64,000 bases of DNA from Heliocidaris erythrogramma (lineage: Eukaryota > Echinodermata > Echinoidea > Camarodonta > Echinometridae), in the NCBI GenBank assembly GCA_025617745.1, contig CM046858.1:36411119-36475118 (forward strand). Reading direction: 5' to 3'. The position numbers and the translations under genes are program-made. Positions 48,535-59,436 of this stretch are shown piece after piece. Every line of letters begins with the position of its first letter. Within the stretch, counting starts at the first letter, position 1. The notes beneath the pieces were generated by a model. The model was not told where the DNA came from. It ran no database searches and saw only the letters and a list, made by a program, of their open reading frames with translations.

Positions 48535-48709
48535 TAAGCAAATAATTACTGTTCGTGAAGCTGATGGGACAAACTATCACTTCCGAGGCGATCTGGATGT
48601 AGCTGTCTTTCCGAAGCAAAGCTGAGGAAGATAGCGTATACATTGAGATCCCCGAGGAAGTGATAGTTTGTATCATCGCCTGAAACCAAAAAGGTGATTA
48701 TTTGCTTTA
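48535..48709. repeat. Inverted repeat
   Basis: ACAAACTATCACTTCC (near 48567) and GGAAGTGATAGTTTGT (near 48657) are exact complements, with looser outer arms TAAGCAAATAATTAC and GTGATTATTTGCTTTA. Looks like a small foldback element upstream of TTLL2. Confidence 0.7.
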
Positions 48710-48780
48710 TATTCCACATCTGAAACAGTTAACTGGTACGAGAAAGACAATTATTGTCTACTTCTCGAAAAAACAATTTA

Positions 48781-48920
48781 GGCCCGAATTCACAAAAAAA
48801 GTTTAAACCATTACATAAACCCCCTCCTAGATCCTGGGTGTGCACATTTGTTTTATTTTTAAAGTGCGTGAATGGGCAATGGACGCATATTTAACCTTAT
48901 TTTAGTACGCTTATGGAGCT
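48781..48920 (-). mobile_element. Truncated relative of the 7672 MITE
   Basis: GGCCCGAATTCACAAAAAAA end, then GTTTAAACC, CCCCCTCCTAGATCCTGGGT and GTGCGTGAATGGGCAATG. The other terminus is missing. Confidence 0.65.
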
Positions 48921-49380
48921 ATTCGTAAAGGTCACACACTTTTCATTCTGACCATTTGTATTAAAAGGTCACGCACTTTCATTTCGCGTGTACCCAAAAT
49001 ATTGATAATGCACTGTGACTCTATAATGGACTGAAGAGATCAGCGAAACACATTTATTATTCCATCATTCTTCTCGGGTCGATCGATGGGGAAAACTATG
49101 CTTTATCACATGATTACAATTTGACCAATCTAACTGCAAGATTCTTGGTATGTGGAATATAAACAGTAATCCTCCATTAAAATTATTTGTTAATGTGAAT
49201 ACGGATGTTTCTGTTCTGTTAAAAAAAGCAACAAAAAAAGGAACATAATAGGCAAATTAACAAAACAAAAATCAAAACAAAAACAAAAAAAAACAAAGAA
49301 AAATATGAAAGTGTCCACACAGCCTTTAAAAGGAAAGGAAAGGAGGGCCCTTCCTATACATGTACATGTACATCTGTAGA

Positions 49381-49561
49381 TACAGTGAAACCTCGTTATA
49401 ACAAACTCCTTGGAACCAAGGATTATATATATATCAAAACCTTGTTATATCAGACAGGGCAAAAAACAATAGAATACAAAGAGGTGGGACCTGCAAAATC
49501 ACCTTGTTATAACCAAAGTTTCTTTATAGAACAGTATTCTTTATAATGAGGTTTCACTGTA
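49381..49561. mobile_element. Tigger-like MITE
   Basis: TACAGTGAAACCTCGTTATA and TTATAATGAGGTTTCACTGTA (shared 14-base exact ends). 181 bases in the putative TTLL2 5' intron. Confidence 0.82.
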
Positions 49562-50552
49562 CCAACATGAAAGGAACTGCACTCAGTACACAGTAAGTTT
49601 GCTTTTGGGCTTATCCAGACATAGCACTTATCAACATGTTTGCACACTGAAATGGCTACTTGATGGAGAGGTTGAAAGACTACAAAAGAAGCCACTCAGT
49701 GTCAGATACACTGTGCAAATAATGACATCTGACTAAAATGATAAGCACTCTTGTTGCAACATGAATGTTGCCAATTTATAGAATTTACACAACATGTAAG
49801 ACCCATACTGAAACTGTTAAGATAACCATCATAAGGTTAAGTCTGCCAACGTGCATACATGTAACTGTACTATTAAGGTTGAACAAAACAGTTAACAAAC
49901 ATCAAATTTCAGTCTTTCTTTCATGGGAACCTATACCGTACGGATACAAAAACAAACTAAAAATATTAATAAATTGTCTGATTTGGGCATTTGATTTCCA
50001 GGTTTCTACATGTGTTACCTTTCCTGTCACCAAATTCAGCACTTCAAAATTAATGAGTTTGCTATTAAACATACATGTACATACATACATTGTACATGTA
50101 CATGTAGATTTAATAACGATAAATGTATTTTTGCAATATCAAAATAACCAGCTATCTTTTCTTGTTAAATTGAAACTGTTTTAGCTAGGATTTTGATGAG
50201 ATTTTTGGCACAATGACTCTTTAGGATACAATGACCGACATGAACATAAATTATTCTAGGCATACATTGTACACTATGTTCTGGACTTCCAGTAAGTACT
50301 TATAATACAAAAATATTAATTTTTAAGTAAAACATTTTGCTGCAGGGTCAGACATACATATGATGTAAGGCTCCCTTTCACATGGCAATAAGGCCAAATT
50401 AAAAAAGAAATTAATACATGTATATGAATGTTGTCCATTTCAGTTTCCAAACTTTTTTAAACTTGAAAAGGCTAACAAATATTGAAAATGGACGATTTCC
50501 AATTGATTGCTTGTCTGTAACTATTTAATAGCCTGTTCAGACCACAATTTAA

Positions 50553-50740
50553 CTGGGCGTTGTGGCGTGCGCCTGTAATCCAGCTACCAGTGGAAGTTAT
50601 AAACTGATTCAGCGGACCCAGGTTCGAGACTGAGTCATGTCTTTCGGATGGTGACGTTAAAGGTCGGTCCCAGACGTAAATAATCATATCTGATTGATAC
50701 ACGTCTGTAAAAACCCAATTACACACACACACACACACAG
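50553..50740 (+). mobile_element. SINE with a 7SL RNA-like head
   Basis: The head CTGGGCGTTGTGGCGTGCGC continues CTGTAATCCAGCTACC and, 40 bases on, GGTTCGAGACTGAG. This follows the 5' domain of 7SL RNA (GGGCG, GGCG.GTGCCTGTA.TCC.AGCTAC) base for base over most of about 35 positions, including the site used by Alu and B1. The tail GTCTTTCGGATGGTGACGTT ... GGTCGGTCCC is of a kind seen at the 3' end of marine invertebrate SINEs and LINEs, and the copy closes with an AC dinucleotide run. Confidence 0.65.
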
Positions 50741-51662
50741 GAAAGTTATACAGGACTCGTATAAAGAAAGTAAGAAACATTGTATGAAGAATCATGATTA
50801 ATTAGTGAAAGGGGTGTCGAGACTACAACATCGTATAAAGAAACTGGTTTTGGGAAAGTCAGCTGACACCGTATGTTTTGCATCAGGTTACATCAAGGAC
50901 AGTAATGGAGCATAAAATATTACAGCTGACTGGTCACATCAGTGCGCGGCCAACACGATAAGCCTCGTCCATTTATACGACTCTCGTACGACACTCGATG
51001 TTCAGACTACAAGGGGATGCTTTATTATTATTATTATTTATCGAGTTTTCGAGGTAGGCCTAGGCCTAGATCAAACAACAACGTTAAGTTAGACTAAACA
51101 GGGGGTAAGCAGTAACAATTTAAGAAAATCACATTTTTTAAAGCGAAGATCGAGGAGCATTGCCGAAAATATTCTGAAAAGAAATAAGTCCATGTCAAGT
51201 TTATAAGAATAAGAATTAATTTTTAAAAAGATTCTAAGTCTATAACTCTAAGACAAGAGTCTGAGGCGTTCAAATGAATGTTAATCATTGTTAACTTAGT
51301 TATAGTTAGAGTGTAACAATTAATGCATGATGAAGGGCCTAGATGGGGTGTGGGGGGGGGGGGGGAGCGCTTTTGTGTAACAACAAACGTGAACTCTAGT
51401 CTAACGTTAACTCCATCCAGGGAGCTCCAACGTTAACGCGCAGCATTGTGGCTCCCTGGAGTTAGTCTAACGTTAGAAAAAGAAAATGTCAAAAACTGTC
51501 GTGATCTAAGTGTTAACCTTAAGACTAGTTATGATCTAAATAGCATCGGCATATCGGTTGCTCATTTTTTTCAGTCGTCAAACACAAAGTGGTGAATAAA
51601 TCATCACGCATGCCTGTCTACACTGAGATCTAACTTAGTATAGTAACTAGTTAGTTATGGCA

Positions 51663-51777
51663 GGGGGTCCTAAAGCTACGCGGGTCCTAAAAGCTACGCA
51701 CCACTTTTAATACGCACTGTCTATTGGAGAATACGCGCTCCACATACAAAACAAAGTGCGTAGCTTTAGGTCCCCCC
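51663..51777. mobile_element. MITE with GGGGGTCCTAAAGCTACGC ends
   Basis: GGGGGTCCTAAAGCTACGC and GCGTAGCTTTAGGTCCCCCC; the left end carries an extra partial repeat of the same motif (GGGTCCTAAAAGCTACGC). Confidence 0.75.
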
Positions 51778-51900
51778 ATCATACACTTTTTATACAGTCT
51801 TTACAGATCAACTTTCTATTTATTCTAACGTCTTAACAAAATAAGTTATTAAGTAACAAAGTGATACTGATATTCTAGCGTCATCTCTTCTTAGTCTTAC

Positions 51901-52260
51901 CAATTTTGTCCAAGACCAAGTTAAAACTCCTAACAAAACAGTGCACAGCATGCGTGACAGCAACAGGCCTGACCAATCAGCTTTTAAAAGCCTTGACTCG
52001 ACTCCTCAAAGTTCTGCTAGCTGCTTGTTCAAGTTGGTAGAGTTCATGTCAAGAGCCGCCGCCCGGGCCCGGGGTACTCGCGTCGGACGGGCATGCAGGG
52101 TCGGTGGCGGTACGGTCCGCAGCTGCAGCCCGTCTGATCTGGCATGGCCAGAGAGAAATGGTTTGCCGGCCAGAAATACACCTGTCGCTTACAATATACA
52201 CAGCACAGCATGCAGCATGCAGTATACAGTGCGTCATGCATCGTCGATACGTAACTTAGT
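51901..52260 (-). promoter_or_regulatory. Candidate TTLL2 promoter and first noncoding exon
   Basis: This is the only strongly CpG-rich stretch upstream of TTLL2 (52050-52140). It includes a CCAAT-type element (CTGACCAATCAGC on the plus strand at 51970-51982). Reading on the minus strand, AATTG followed by GTAAGACT at about 51901 makes a good splice donor. A noncoding first exon here joined to 48191 would give a 3.7 kb 5' intron. No open frame of interest. Inference only. Confidence 0.3.
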
Positions 52261-53110
52261 TACGCATTTAAACTCGAGAGGGCGCACTAGTTTCCAGGTA
52301 TCGGAGGGCATACTGGTATGATCGAATCTCTTTGCCAGGCATCCTGATTCAGGGGGCACCATCGGCGAGGATGGGCTTTCTATTTCCAGCATACTATATA
52401 AAGATTTTCCAAATGCAAATTAGTTTGTATTCAGTGGCGGATTTAGCAGGAGAGGGGGGGGGGGGGGGGGGGGATCCCGGCCCGTGCTCCCCTTTTGAAA
52501 AAAATGTATACATTGTGCGCCCCCTTTTAGAATTGATAACCTTTTGCTTTTTGCTTGCCAGAGGTTCGAGGAGGAAAACTGGACCCCATAAAATTGGACA
52601 CCCCCCACTGAGCTACTTTTAATATAGGTTTTCCCGGCCAATTTCGCACGTTTGTCAGTGTGTTTGATAGAAAGTTCCTTCAATTTAGCAAAAATCCTCG
52701 TTACGGCGCATTCTGTCTTTCGAAATTGCAACTTGTACATTCAATTTAATATTTCGAACAATGAAATCTGCACATGTGCCTTTCGAATTCATAAAAGGGG
52801 TCTTCAAATTGACACGTGCTCTATATTCAGTCAAATTCGCCAACACCGGTCGAAGGGGTTATTTCAGTCATTCAATTTCGTGGATGGGCATCCAAATTCC
52901 CAACATTTTCAGTCAAATTACCTCATAGTTTTTATTTCCATTTTAAAAGGTGAGAACATAATTATGTATTTAAATGTGATTTTTGTTTCGGCCACACACT
53001 GTTAAGCAGTAAATAACTCGAATTTGTTGTTCTGTAACGCCCCTCTTCTTTCATACATGCCATAAGGCATACCAGTACGACAGAGCCCCTTCATCTTCTT
53101 CGGTACAGTC

Positions 53111-54212
53111 ATGGCAGCACAAGTTAGATACAGGCGCATATCTCAACAAGATAGAGAAAGACTTATAGAAGCATTTGAGGGACATAACCTTGACTACCTA
53201 GAACTGGCCGACACGCTCGGAATAAAGCGCTCAACGGCCAGATCAATTGTGGCCACATAATAATCTCCGGACCGGGAGACGCAACAAGCTGCCAAGGGGA
53301 GGCGAGTGAAACGTGAAGATGGATGACGAAATGAGAGCTCGTCTCCAAGCCACTGTAAGCAGTAACCCCTTAGTCACCCTTGAGCAACTGAAGATAGATC
53401 TACGGGCAGCTCTTCCGCAGAAGCCCCCGGTATCCGTCTCTACTATTGCTAGAGCACTTGACGGAAAGCTCATCACGACGAAACTGGCGGAGGATGTCCC
53501 AGATGCTAGAAATTCACCGAGAATCCTAGACACGCGCATGGAGTACGCACATTGGTTTATGGCCGAGGGTGTCGTTGCACACTGTGTCTACATTGATGAG
53601 ACCGGCTACAACTTGTGACCAGACGCTCTTATAGCCCCACGCGGGGTCCCTGCACGTCGGGTCGTACATGACCAACGCGGTCGGCAGTGCAATGTCACTT
53701 TTGCAGTTTCAAGTGAGATTGGGCTCGTCCACCACACTATTGCAGTGGAAACGGTGACGAGGGAAACTTTCGAGGCTTTCCTGGCTACCACCGCTCATGA
53801 ATGCGAGAATGTCTCCCCCCCCCCCCCCCCCCCTGATGAGGACGTGTACCTGATTTTAGACAACGCACGTCCTCATGTAAGAGCTCAGCTACCTGGTGAT
53901 GCAAGCCCAAGGATTCATTTGAAGTTTCTTCCTCCGTATTCTCCATTTCTCAACTGCGTGGAGATGGCCCATTCTGCGTTTAAGGCAGCCATCAAACGAG
54001 ATCTGGCCCGCCCGGAGTTGCAGCAGAGGGTAGGCGACAGAGAAGCAGCACAAGAAGCTGGGGTCAACATGCAGGAGTGGAGAATCAACCTTGTTCAGCA
54101 GGCAGCTCGACGAAATACGGACGCAATAACGCAAGAGAAAGCCATCCGGTGGTTTAAACACACCCAGACATACCTCCCAAGATGCCTGGCCCGCCAACAA
54201 ATTGATGGCTAG
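53111..54212 (+). pseudogene. Tc1/mariner-type (IS630-like) transposase, broken
   Basis: The reading starts at ATG 53111 with MAAQVRYRRISQQDRERL and a helix-turn-helix (YLELADTLGIKRSTARSIV). It meets two stop codons near 53258 and shifts frame before 53313. The catalytic part then reads to the end apart from one stop after DETGYNL near 53616. DDE residues are visible: D in YIDETGYN, D in LILDNARPHV, E in FLNCVEMAHSAF. A C(16) run near 53814-53833 encodes a proline stretch and may be slippage. At least three disabling changes, so not active. Confidence 0.88.
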
Positions 54213-54571
54213 AACTGATCTAAGAACTGTATTCTTTATTCCTAATGATGGTTAGCATTAATGTAACACCCACCCAATGCAGTTCTTGACATATGAAAGA
54301 AATAATCACGATGTAAATTGAAACCTCCACACACAATACACCATTGACGGAAAAGTTGCCAAGATGATACAGGAATAAAAAATAATCCGAAAATATGAAA
54401 TATTCTGATGCTCATACAAAACAATGATGAAAGAATTGAAAAAAAGTAGAAGAATAAACGCTTAAAGGCGTCTGCTAAATTGACTTAAGTACGTGTTAAA
54501 TTGGATGCCTATAGAAATGAATTCGAATGAACGAGCGCACTATATTTGTGATCACGTGACTACATAATTCT

Positions 54572-54927
54572 AAATAATAATAATAATACCTGGCATTTAT
54601 AACGCGCCTTTCCCAAAGTGGCCCAAAGCGCTCGATATATATTATTACCCCGGTCATTGGATTCTGGCACGCCCGCACACATTGTATGCACATTCTCCAC
54701 TCCCTGGGGAGCATTCCAGCAATGGGCAGTACAGTGACGCTCACATGCTAAGCAAACGACATTAACTTTCGCCATCCTATATACCGGGTACCCATTTAAC
54801 ACCTGGGTGGAGAGTGGCAAATGTAGATTAACGTCTTGCCAAAGGACGCTAGTGCTGCGGTGGGATTCGAACCCCGGACCTCGTGGTTCACAGGCCGGGG
54901 ACTTATCCACTGATCCACAACACCTCC
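54572..54927 (-). mobile_element. tRNA-derived SINE inserted in the Tc1 element
   Basis: On the minus strand the head GGTGTTGTGGATCAGTGGAT (A box) and GGTTCGAATCCC (B box) are intact pol III promoter parts of tRNA origin. A body containing CGTTAATCTACATTTGCC follows, then a LINE-type tail (GGGAAAGGCGCGTTATAAAT) and a run of ATT repeats. It looks full length at about 355 bases. Related pieces are at 3683 and 25045. Confidence 0.85.
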
Positions 54928-55162
54928 ACTAATAAACTGAATGAAAGATTTGCGAATTCATGCTTGTTTAATGAATTTCAGTTGAAAAAGTATTAATTAG
55001 AATGAGGTTAAATGTAATCTGAATGCTCCAAAAATGAATTTGAACGAATAAATAATGAAATTAAAATACCGAGCGTGTCCTCTTGGCTAAATTTGGCTAA
55101 ATTGAATGAATGCTTTATCAAATGGACTGACAACAATATGAAATTGGCCGGGAAAACCTATA

Positions 55163-55235
55163 ATAATAATAATATTCCGTTTTTATATAGTGCCTAATAC
55201 ATCGAAGATGTCTCTAAGCGCTTTACAGATATACA
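55163..55235 (-). mobile_element. LINE/SINE tail fragment
   Basis: On the minus strand TGTAAAGCGCTTAGAGACAT and TAGGCACTATATAAAAACGG followed by ATT repeats. This is an L2/CR1-style 3' tail. It directly follows the right end of the Tc1 element, whose TA target lies in the ATT repeats. Confidence 0.6.
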
Positions 55236-55913
55236 GGGGAGGGGACGACGTTTTTTCTCCCCCCCCCTCACGGAGCGAATTTTGGAGGGCTGGCGAGAAA
55301 AAAATTCTCCCCCACCTCCCCACTGAGTGAGTTTTTGAGGACTGGCGAGAAGAAATTTTATATACGAATCTCCTTCCAAGCAGTTCCCCAAAGTTGACAA
55401 CCCAGTATTTCTGTGCCCTGGATCCACCCCTGTGTATTGATAAACAATTACTGAATTTACAGAATAAGAGATAGACTTTTAAAAGAAAGCTACCTTATAA
55501 GAGAAATTTGATTAGCACATAATATGAAATAGGATATGAAAAAGTCGTATGAAAACGTAAAATTATTATGCAATGTAATCAGCGATGGATTTCATTATTT
55601 ATCAATTTCGTCAAAGAAAGAAAACTGCATGAAAATTCATGACATCGCGAGCAATTTAATTGAGAATTAGCACTTTCAGTTTTTAGTAATAACCGTTGAA
55701 TTCAGCAAATCGTCCCAGCCTTGTTCATTTCTGTAAAATAGGGGGAATAAAATTGTTTCTAAAAATTCCAAGAACTCATAATGATATCTCACCTTCATTA
55801 TACCAGTGCCCTTCTTCTTCTTCTTGATAGGTATTTGAACTTGCAAAATATTAATTTAACATTTTCCTTTCTCTTATGAATTATTTTATTTGCTGTTCTC
55901 TTCTTTTGAAAGG

Positions 55914-56620
55914 ACCAGTGGCGTATCTACGGGGAGGGGGGGGGGGTGGGTGGGGCAGAGGGGGCACGTGTCCCGGGCGGCACTTGAATGGAGGTTAGAG
56001 GGGGGGGGGGCGCATAAACGCAAAATAGAGAAAGAAAAGGGGAGAATACAAGAAATTTTTATGGTCTTTGAGCGTTATTTGTGCCCCAGTCAAGGACAAA
56101 ATGCGTAAGAAATGGTGTTTTATGGGGTTTGAAATGCGATTTTTTTCTAAAGCTCGGTGGTTTCGCTCCCTCGCATAATTGTGTTCAAGATCTATTTCGC
56201 GACCCCCATGGCGCTTTTGTAGTGTTAACCATTAATTGACTCTAGTTGTTTTGCCCCCCCGCATAAGGGAGGAGCTCGTTAAATTTTTCGCCCCCGATGG
56301 GATATAAGTGCATGAAAAGCACTTTCAAATTATAGAACATTAGAAAGAAATTATAAATTTGCCTTGCAATTGCCTTCCTCAAATATATTTCTTGAGGGTT
56401 TTCATTCATTTTGCGCCCCCAAAATAGGAATGTTCAAAATTAAAAAAAATAAAATATTTTGCTAGGTCGCTGTATTCCCTTGGAATATTTTTCTTTGTAA
56501 GGGTAAAATACATAAGAAATTTCAAGTTGAGGGGTGAAAAGGAAAAAAAATTCTGCCGCTCGGTCATGTTGCTCCCTCGCTTATACATTAACTCATCAAA
56601 TTTGGGCTAACACCCCCGGG
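55914..56620. mobile_element. hAT-like repeat, left end only
   Basis: Begins CAGTGGCGTATCTACGGGG with long G runs, a terminal sequence common to hAT-type MITEs. Beyond it is AT-rich DNA interspersed with GCCCCC blocks; no matching right end was found. Confidence 0.4.
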
Positions 56621-56766
56621 TTATGTATGTGCATCAAAACACATTTTCATGTGGTGCCATCATTTCTAAATTAAAGACATTCATTAATCTGAGTTTGGAC
56701 TCTTCTGACATAATGTATATTAGAACACCTCGTAGAAGCACCCGCTAAGCTAACACATAGCCTAAC

Positions 56767-57015
56767 CAGTGGCGGATTTAGGGGAGGGGGCAATCCCGGC
56801 CCGTGCCCCCCCCATTTGAAAGAAAAGTATGTATTGTGCCCCCCTTTTGTTTTTGCTTGTCAGAGAATTATGGAGGGAAACTGAACCCTACTGAGCGACT
56901 TTTGGAGAGCTGGCGAGAGCAAAAGAATACGGGTCTCCCTCCAAGCAGTTTCCAAAAGTTGACAATCCTGCATTTGTGTGCCCCCTCCCCTTATACAAAA
57001 TCCTGGATCCGCCCA
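56767..57015. mobile_element. hAT-type MITE, near complete
   Basis: Starts CAGTGGCGGATTTAGG and ends CCTGGATCCGCCCATG. It is the uninterrupted relative of the element at 52432-55432. The flanks do not give a clean duplication. Confidence 0.7.
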
Positions 57016-57509
57016 TGTCTGTAACATTGTTACTGTACGCATTTCATGTGTCAACGGAACAGGAATGAAAGTCTTGCATTTGCTGACCGAATGTTGTTAG
57101 ATGTCTGTCGAGAATTAAAGGGGAAATTGAAATAGATTTCGTATTCTGAAAAGTTATCCTATATATATTACATCTCCATACAACTGCCATATGCATATAT
57201 TGAATTCACCACACTCTGTGAACTAGCTTTCGGATTTTTAATCGTCATCTTACTATGACAAAATAGTTCTCCTTCTGGGTCTGGAAAACCTTGTCCAGAC
57301 TCCTGTCCTCAAGTTGCTTATTGTGATGGCGAGCATGCTGGAAGGCAGAAAACACAAACAAAACAAAACATAACAAATAACAAAACAATTCCCAAACAAA
57401 ACAAAAAATAAAATAACAGATTAACATCTGAGAATCTTGGGTGTATGTCTATCAGGAAAACAATGATCTTTAAACTTAGCGAGAATGGCGTGTAGGACCA
57501 AAGTTAGTA

Positions 57510-57939
57510 CGCAAGACGGGGAGGGGGGTGTCACACCCCACTCAAAATTTCTGTCGGCAAAAAATAGGGGGAGGGGAAAAAGGAAGATGGAAGAGGAAAG
57601 GGAGGAGAAATGAGAAAGGAGAAGAAAAAAGAAAAGAAAAAAGAAACGGGAAAGGAAAGGAAAACAAAACCAGAAAGAAAAGAAGTAAAGGAAAAGGGAA
57701 GGAAAGAAAAAGAAGGATAAAACTGGCCATTTATTGCTTGCTCGCTTCGCTCGCTCGCAAGAAAATTTAATATTCGGGCAAAATGGACGTGTATGACCAA
57801 GATCTCCACATCTGTGATTTTTCTGTTATTATTTATACGGGGGGGGGGGGGGGGGGAATTAGGCATTATTGTCTGTAAATTTGGGTGTCACATCCCCCCC
57901 CCCCCCCCCATCTAAACAAAAGTTCTAGCGACGCCCCTG
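57510..57939. mobile_element. hAT-like repeat, right end, with purine-rich interior
   Basis: Right end TAGCGACGCCCCTG stops exactly where the TTLL2-like pseudogene begins. GGGTGTCACA occurs near both ends in inverse position. The middle (57556-57725) is a G/A-only low-complexity tract that opens long frames with no meaning as protein. The left terminal sequence is missing. Confidence 0.5.
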
Positions 57940-58272
57940 GAAATCCTCCTCGATAAGGGACGGGAGGAGTTCGTGAATGGGAAAAAGGCAGAGAGCAACT
58001 GGAACCTGTGGTGATGCACCAAACGCTTTCGCCTTTCTGATTACACCAACACCAGGCCATGCCAGTGCTTGAATCACGTCCCCAAGCCTCTTGCCCTCAC
58101 TACAAAGGACAGCTTGGCAAGGAACATGAGACGGATGAAAGTGTGGTATGGGTCAGGAATATGCAACTTCACTCCAGACATGCTAGATGGGGTCAACTGG
58201 ATATGCAAACCATCTAATTACTTCTGTCAAGAGGACGTGGTGTCATCATCTTGAATGATCTCTCTGATTGAT
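57940..58272 (+). pseudogene. Truncated TTLL2-like pseudogene fragment
   Basis: Translation gives EILLDKGREEFVNGKKAES, NWNLW, stop, CTKRFRLSDYTNTRP, LTTKDSLARNMRRMK, YGSGICNFTPDM and NWICKPSN, colinear with residues about 33-165 of the intact TTLL2 at 45.7-48.0 kb (roughly half of residues identical). The second Trp codon of the NLWW motif has become TGA. The segment matching residues 114-140 is deleted. After KPSN the frame shifts; in the new frame RGRGVIILNDLSD, the ATP-loop, is still readable. The 5' side is cut exactly at the end of a hAT-type repeat (57939). It lies about 10 kb from, and opposite in strand to, the intact gene. It keeps no intron trace, so it could be a retrocopy or an inverted segmental copy of the single-exon parent. 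Confidence 0.88.
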
Positions 58273-59436
58273 ATTAGACTACCCTTCTTTTGTTGAGACG
58301 GCTACGGTTCAACTGACATGCTTTGTTATGTTTGTGTGAGTGATTTAGATGGTCCAAGTAACTTTAAGACGTGAAATCCTATCGGCTCAACGGGGTGCTA
58401 CTTTAAGTTTGGAGACATTCTGGTGCTTAAGGAATATGAATGATTTGCCTATTTACCATATTTTAAAGTGGCATTAAACTGGCAGACCTTGTACAGCGCC
58501 ATCTTACAGTGTTTGCTAAATTAACATTATAACTTGAAAATTAATTACATAATAGGCAAATTTTATATTTCAAGCTATAATTTTTGACTTGGCATTGTGG
58601 AAAATTGTGTGCAGGTACATTCTAAGCTTTTACAAACGAGAATGGGGCATGATGGGAAAATGAGAGGCACAGACACTTAGGAGCTCCAGTTTTCTGTCAC
58701 TTTAACTATTCTGAAACAGAGTTTGTGGATCTCAGTTTACTCCTCTATATAAATTACGGCTCCCTTATGCTAACAGAAAAAAAATAATCTTCCAGCAACC
58801 ATTCTACGCGATAAAACCATTTAGGCTAGTTAAATTCAGAATTAAATAATACCAATACAAAATTAATGAACCGCTGCATCGTTTGCTTGATTGTTAGAAA
58901 TGATGATCATGGCTTAATTATTTGAAATTATTTCGACAGAATATTATTGTAAGTTTGTACCTTAAAGCCTCGCCTATCGATCCCAATTTTCTGCAATCAC
59001 GTAATAGAATGCATTACTATTAAAAGTAGCGAGATACTCTTCAACAATTACGAGAAATAATTGAAGAAGATGTAGCATGATGACGGAATGATCCATTTAT
59101 TATTCATGAAAGGCAACCAGCAAAATGTTTTGAATTATTTTTCTAATGACTGGACTTTGTGTTGTGATTTTTTTTTTTTTTTTTTTTTTTGGGGGGGGGG
59201 GGGGCGTTTTGTATGAACGTCATGAAATTTGCGTCTGACTTTCTTTCTACTGCTTTTAGCCTTTCCGATCACGATATGCACCTGTGATCTAGTGAATGTG
59301 ACAATGGATTGAGATCAATCGCTTTCATTGTACGAAGACAGTGTCCTTATATACGAAAGCTCTGGAATCGACAACGGAATTAACTCATTTTCACTCGCAG
59401 AAAGAGCAAAATTGAAGAACTATCAAATTAGATGGC

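Larger units (their letters stand above)
52625..55160 (+). mobile_element. Tc1/mariner-type DNA transposon (2.5 kb including an inserted SINE)
   Basis: The ends TAGGTTTTCCCGGCCAATTT (52625) and its exact complement ending at 55160 form a 21-base perfect inverted repeat; looser similarity continues to about 75 bases (TTTGATA, TTCAATTTAGC). TA dinucleotides flank both ends. The element carries a decayed transposase gene (53111-54212) and, behind it, a SINE. Confidence 0.88.
52432..55432. mobile_element. hAT-type MITE interrupted by a Tc1/mariner element
   Basis: Left part 52432-52622 begins CAGTGGCGGATTTAG; right part 55236-55432 ends CCTGGATCCACCCCTG. The two outer flanks carry the same six bases, TGTATT (52426-52431 and 55433-55438), directly against CAG and CTG, so both parts come from one insertion. 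The uninterrupted relative at 56767-57015 shares the interior (GGCGAGA, CAAGCAGTT, AAAGTTGACAA). G and C homopolymers of 10 to 20 bases are part of the element. Confidence 0.8.

Noticed and set aside
49765-50184. 139-codon plus strand frame
   Set aside because: AT-rich composition with ACATGTAC repeats, no motif, no splice context.
50472-50795. 107-codon minus strand frame
   Set aside because: It is the reverse strand of the 7SL-like SINE and its AC repeat.
52044-52321. Frames in the GC-rich stretch near 52.1 kb
   Set aside because: Low-stop composition explains them; better read as a promoter or leader candidate.
57528-57866. Lys/Arg-rich frame (plus) and Phe/Ser-rich frame (minus)
   Set aside because: They come from a G/A-only low-complexity tract inside a hAT-like repeat.
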